Part shown: in pieces, positions 39,127 to 41,201 of the stretch | Position numbering within the stretch: position 1 is the stretch's first letter | How the letters are laid out: each line of letters starts with the position of its first letter | DNA from: Candidatus Saccharimonadota bacterium | Lineage (GTDB): Bacteria > Patescibacteriota > Saccharimonadia > Saccharimonadales > Saccharimonadaceae | Direction: 5' to 3' | Length of the DNA stretch: 41,201 bases | Assembly: GCA_017437945.1 (NCBI GenBank) | Contig: JAFRWP010000013.1 | Span: 1 to 41,201, forward strand | The notes under the pieces: model-generated | Told to the model about the DNA's origin: nothing | The model's database searches: none | The model's input: only the letters and a program-made list of their open reading frames with translations | Program-made: the position numbers and the translations under genes

Positions 39127-40158
39127 ATGAAGATTCGCGAAAATGTACCAATATCAACATTAACTACAATGCGCCTAGGTGGTAACGCTCGCTATGTGAT
39201 CGAAATCGAGGAAGACAAAGATCTTGCCGAAGCGTATATTTTTGCGAAAGAAAAAGATTTGCCGACTTATATCTTGGGTGGCGGCAGCAACGTGATTGGA
39301 CGTGATGGCGGGTTTAACGGCATTATTTTAGTAAACAAATTGCATGGCATTTACGTGATTGATAGCGACGAGAAAAGCATTCGTCTCTGTGCAAAAACTG
39401 GCGAACTTCTGGATGATTTAGTCGAATATAGCGTAAAGCTCTGGAATGGCGAATCATATGGCTACTCCGGCATCGAAGCGTTGAGTAAAATTCCTGGCAC
39501 TGTGGGCGCGGCGCCGGTTCAGAATGTTGGCGCATATGGTCAGGAGATCAAAAATGTGCTGCACTCTGTTTGCGTGTATGATTTTAAAGACAATTGTTTC
39601 AAGCATATGATGGCTGACGAGCTTGATCTCGGATATCGCCATAGCATCTTTAATACCGGTGATGGCGTAGGAAGATACTTTATTACTAGTGTAACCGTAG
39701 AATTAAACAAGAATTGGCTTAAACCACCATTCTATACTTCCCTCCAGGCATTTTTTGAAGAACATAATATTACTGAATTTACGCCACAGGTTATTCGCGA
39801 TGGTGTAGCCGCCGTACGTGAGAGCAAATTACCGGATCCAGCGGTGGAAGCCTCGGCTGGCTCATTCTTTAAGAATGTTTATATCTCGGAAGACGAAATT
39901 CCAGCCGCTGAGGCAAAAGGTATTATGGTTTGGGGGGGCGGGAAAATCCCAAGTGGTTGGCTAATTGAAAACGCAGGGCTGAAAGGCAAAGTATTCAACG
40001 GCATGCGCGTATCGGAAAAAGCAGCTCTAGTGTTAATTAATGATTCTGCGAAGAGCTACGCGGACCTAGCCAAAGCACGCGAAGCAGTAATTGATGCAGT
40101 CTATGAAAAATTCGGTTATAAACTCGAGCAAGAGCCGATGGAGTTAGGAGACGAATGA
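39127..40158 (+). CDS. murB: UDP-N-acetylenolpyruvoylglucosamine reductase (MurB)
   Basis: A 343-residue FAD enzyme that makes UDP-MurNAc in peptidoglycan synthesis. FAD site: LGGGSNVIG (51-58) and GIEALSKIPGTVGAAPVQNV (Gly-rich, 116-134); YRHSIF; catalytic Ser246 in SAGSFFKN; and SGWLIENAGLKGK. Length and order match type I MurB. TATAAT (39115-39120) ends six bases before the ATG, so a leaderless transcript is likely. The folD start overlaps the stop by four bases (ATGA). Confidence 0.97.
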   Translation: MKIRENVPISTLTTMRLGGNARYVIEIEEDKDLAEAYIFAKEKDLPTYILGGGSNVIGRDGGFNGIILVNKLHGIYVIDSDEKSIRLCAKTGELLDDLVEYSVKLWNGESYGYSGIEALSKIPGTVGAAPVQNVGAYGQEIKNVLHSVCVYDFKDNCFKHMMADELDLGYRHSIFNTGDGVGRYFITSVTVELNKNWLKPPFYTSLQAFFEEHNITEFTPQVIRDGVAAVRESKLPDPAVEASAGSFFKNVYISEDEIPAAEAKGIMVWGGGKIPSGWLIENAGLKGKVFNGMRVSEKAALVLINDSAKSYADLAKAREAVIDAVYEKFGYKLEQEPMELGDE

Positions 40159-40931
40159 AAGAATTAAACGGACGAGAATTGGCGGGCTACGTAAAAGAAA
40201 GGCAGGCGCGCCAAGTTAGGCAACTACGCGCAAAAAAGATATTTCCAAAATTAGCAATCTTTTACGACAACGATTCTCCGGTAATTGCAAAATATATGTC
40301 ACTAAAGCAACGCTACGGCGAAGATATCCGGGTTGACGTTGAAGTTATTAAAATATCCAAAGATGATGCGCGCGAAAAACTACAAGCCGCAGCAGACGAC
40401 ACTGACGTAACTGGAATTATCGTTCAGTTGCCACTTGCTGAATGCGAGATGGATATTTTGGATTTGATCCCACTAAATAAAGATGTGGACGGATTGCGTG
40501 GCGAGTCCGATACGGCGACCGCCATGGCGATTCATTGGCTTCTGACTGGTTATGGCATAGATTTGGAACATAAAAAGCTTGCGATCGTTGGTCGCGGTAA
40601 GCTTGTTGGTGCCCCGCTCTACAAAATGTGGACCGATAGCAAATACGACGTGTCGTTATTCCATCGCGGCGATGATTTAGACAAGCTTGTCGATTATGAC
40701 GTTATTGTCACTGCGACGGGCGTGCCTGGGTTGATTGCAAGCCGCATGATTAAATATGGTGGCGTAGTCGTTGATGCCGGCACGGCTTCTGAAGGCGGAG
40801 TGATTAAAGGTGATTTAGACGATGCTGCACGCGAACGTGATGATCTGACGCTGACGCCAAAGATTGGTGGCGTGGGTCCGCTAACGGTCGCAATGTTATT
40901 CGAAAACGTAATTCGAACGGCGAACAAATAA
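40155..40931 (+). CDS. folD: Bifunctional methylene-THF dehydrogenase/cyclohydrolase (FolD)
   Basis: A 258-residue cytosolic enzyme of one-carbon metabolism: it converts 5,10-methylene-THF to 10-formyl-THF with NAD(P). Catalytic Tyr47-x3-Lys51 (KYMSLK), GIIVQLPLAE, NKDVDGLRG, VGRGKLVGAPL (nucleotide loop), VTATGVPGLI, VVDAGTA and PKIGGVGPLTVAML. It is shorter than the usual 280-300 residues, mainly at the N-terminus and in the GVGPMT region, where PKIGGVGP replaces PVPGGVGP. Translationally coupled to murB; a terminator follows. Confidence 0.94.
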   Translation: MKELNGRELAGYVKERQARQVRQLRAKKIFPKLAIFYDNDSPVIAKYMSLKQRYGEDIRVDVEVIKISKDDAREKLQAAADDTDVTGIIVQLPLAECEMDILDLIPLNKDVDGLRGESDTATAMAIHWLLTGYGIDLEHKKLAIVGRGKLVGAPLYKMWTDSKYDVSLFHRGDDLDKLVDYDVIVTATGVPGLIASRMIKYGGVVVDAGTASEGGVIKGDLDDAARERDDLTLTPKIGGVGPLTVAMLFENVIRTANK

Positions 40932-40936
40932 AAAAA

Positions 40937-40962
40937 CGGCTCCTTGCGGGAGCCGATTTTTT
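40937..40962. terminator. Bidirectional terminator between convergent genes
   Basis: CGGCTCC-TTGC-GGGAGCCG stem with A-run before and T-run after. It overlaps the stop codon region of the convergent minus-strand gene. Confidence 0.85.
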
Positions 40963-41200
40963 AATCCATTTTAACGCCAAGACCAGACTTAACGTCTTTC
41001 TGCATGTTACCCCTGAGCGTGTCGCCAGACGAGGAGTTCAATGTCGTAATGGCGCCAGAGTTCGCGCTCGTGACCATAGCGGCACCACCAACGGCGGAGA
41101 GGGAGCCAACTTGACGGCCATTGCTGTTAATGGAGGTGAGGTGAGAGACTTGCTCGGCGGTCATGCCGGAAACGATGCGTCTCTTGCGGCTATCGGAAAC
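40961..41200 (-). CDS. C-terminal part of an unidentified protein (truncated by window edge)
   Basis: The minus-strand frame is open from the window edge for 79 codons to a TAA at 40961-40963. The part near the edge, SDSRKRRIVSGMTAEQV, faintly recalls the SRxxRIAxGSG motif of the Ffh M domain, but the rest (SINSNGRQVGSLSAVGGAAM, Ser/Asn/Gly-rich) does not help. An ATG at 41164 has no ribosome binding site, so the start is probably outside the window. The identity stays open. Confidence 0.5.
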   Translation of the reverse strand, partial: VSDSRKRRIVSGMTAEQVSHLTSINSNGRQVGSLSAVGGAAMVTSANSGAITTLNSSSGDTLRGNMQKDVKSGLGVKMD

Positions 41201-41201
41201 A

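Noticed and set aside
1-41201. CRISPR array, rRNA genes, insertion sequence or integrase
   Set aside because: No regularly spaced repeats, no rRNA sequence, and no transposase or recombinase motif seen on either strand.

Overview
The window looks like part of a small, streamlined bacterial genome of the Candidate Phyla Radiation, most likely Candidatus Saccharibacteria (TM7). This is inferred from gene content: a SufC plus single SufB/D pair without other suf genes, peptidoglycan genes (MurB, a DD-carboxypeptidase), a membrane-anchored Clp-type ATPase, a SipW-like signal peptidase with DUF5305, and large cell-wall-anchored proteins. Host-type genes use standard stop codons, including TGA. No marker gene in the window fixes the taxonomy.

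Layout. 1-2121: end of a methyltransferase gene, an HD-domain protein and a DD-carboxypeptidase in one operon. 2127-9234: small genes with their own promoters, among them a membrane protein, a predicted small RNA, an EEP nuclease/phosphatase-like protein, a ClbS/DfsB-like protein, a beta-helix surface protein with a small membrane partner, a Mn-type CDF transporter, a holin-like membrane protein, an MmcQ/YjbR protein and a shortened EVE protein. 9456-9995: a second ClbS copy, about 94% identical to the first. 10048-15899: a 5.8-kb accessory island bracketed by two ~93-bp direct repeats. It holds an XRE repressor with paired operators, an ImmA/IrrE protease, a DUF4417 three-gene operon bracketed by its own 29-bp repeats, a nuclease-helicase (DUF2075), and a small ORF interrupted twice by TGA where Trp would fit. 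16041-20758: hypothetical genes, a 20-codon ORF with a strong ribosome binding site, and a divergent redox cluster (flavodoxins, quinol monooxygenase, YcjY-type hydrolase, carboxymuconolactone decarboxylase family, NTF2-like). 20792-24815: tRNA-Lys, a membrane methyltransferase, an MBL-fold hydrolase and a TasA-like export module (substrate, SipW-like peptidase, DUF5305). 24898-30735: the membrane Clp-like ATPase and a MacB-type ABC exporter. 30800-34151: an anchored lipid-facing or surface protein, a frameshifted gene, tRNA-Arg, a thioesterase and SufBD/SufC. 34181-38482: a 1433-residue wall-anchored subtilase. 38602-41201: a second tRNA-Arg, an alpha-CTD-like small protein, MurB, FolD and the end of an unidentified gene.

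Expression. At least eleven genes have a TATAAT-like -10 box ending only 6-8 bases before the start codon, so their mRNAs are predicted to be leaderless. Other genes in the same window have ordinary leaders with AGGAGG-type sites. Two divergent gene pairs have back-to-back -10 boxes, one of them a perfect 12-bp palindrome.

Best candidates for something new: the TGA-interrupted ORF in the repeat-bounded island, the DUF4417 three-gene cassette, the nuclease-DUF2075 helicase, the fusion of a polytopic membrane domain to a SipW-like peptidase, and the predicted small RNA at 2683-2755.
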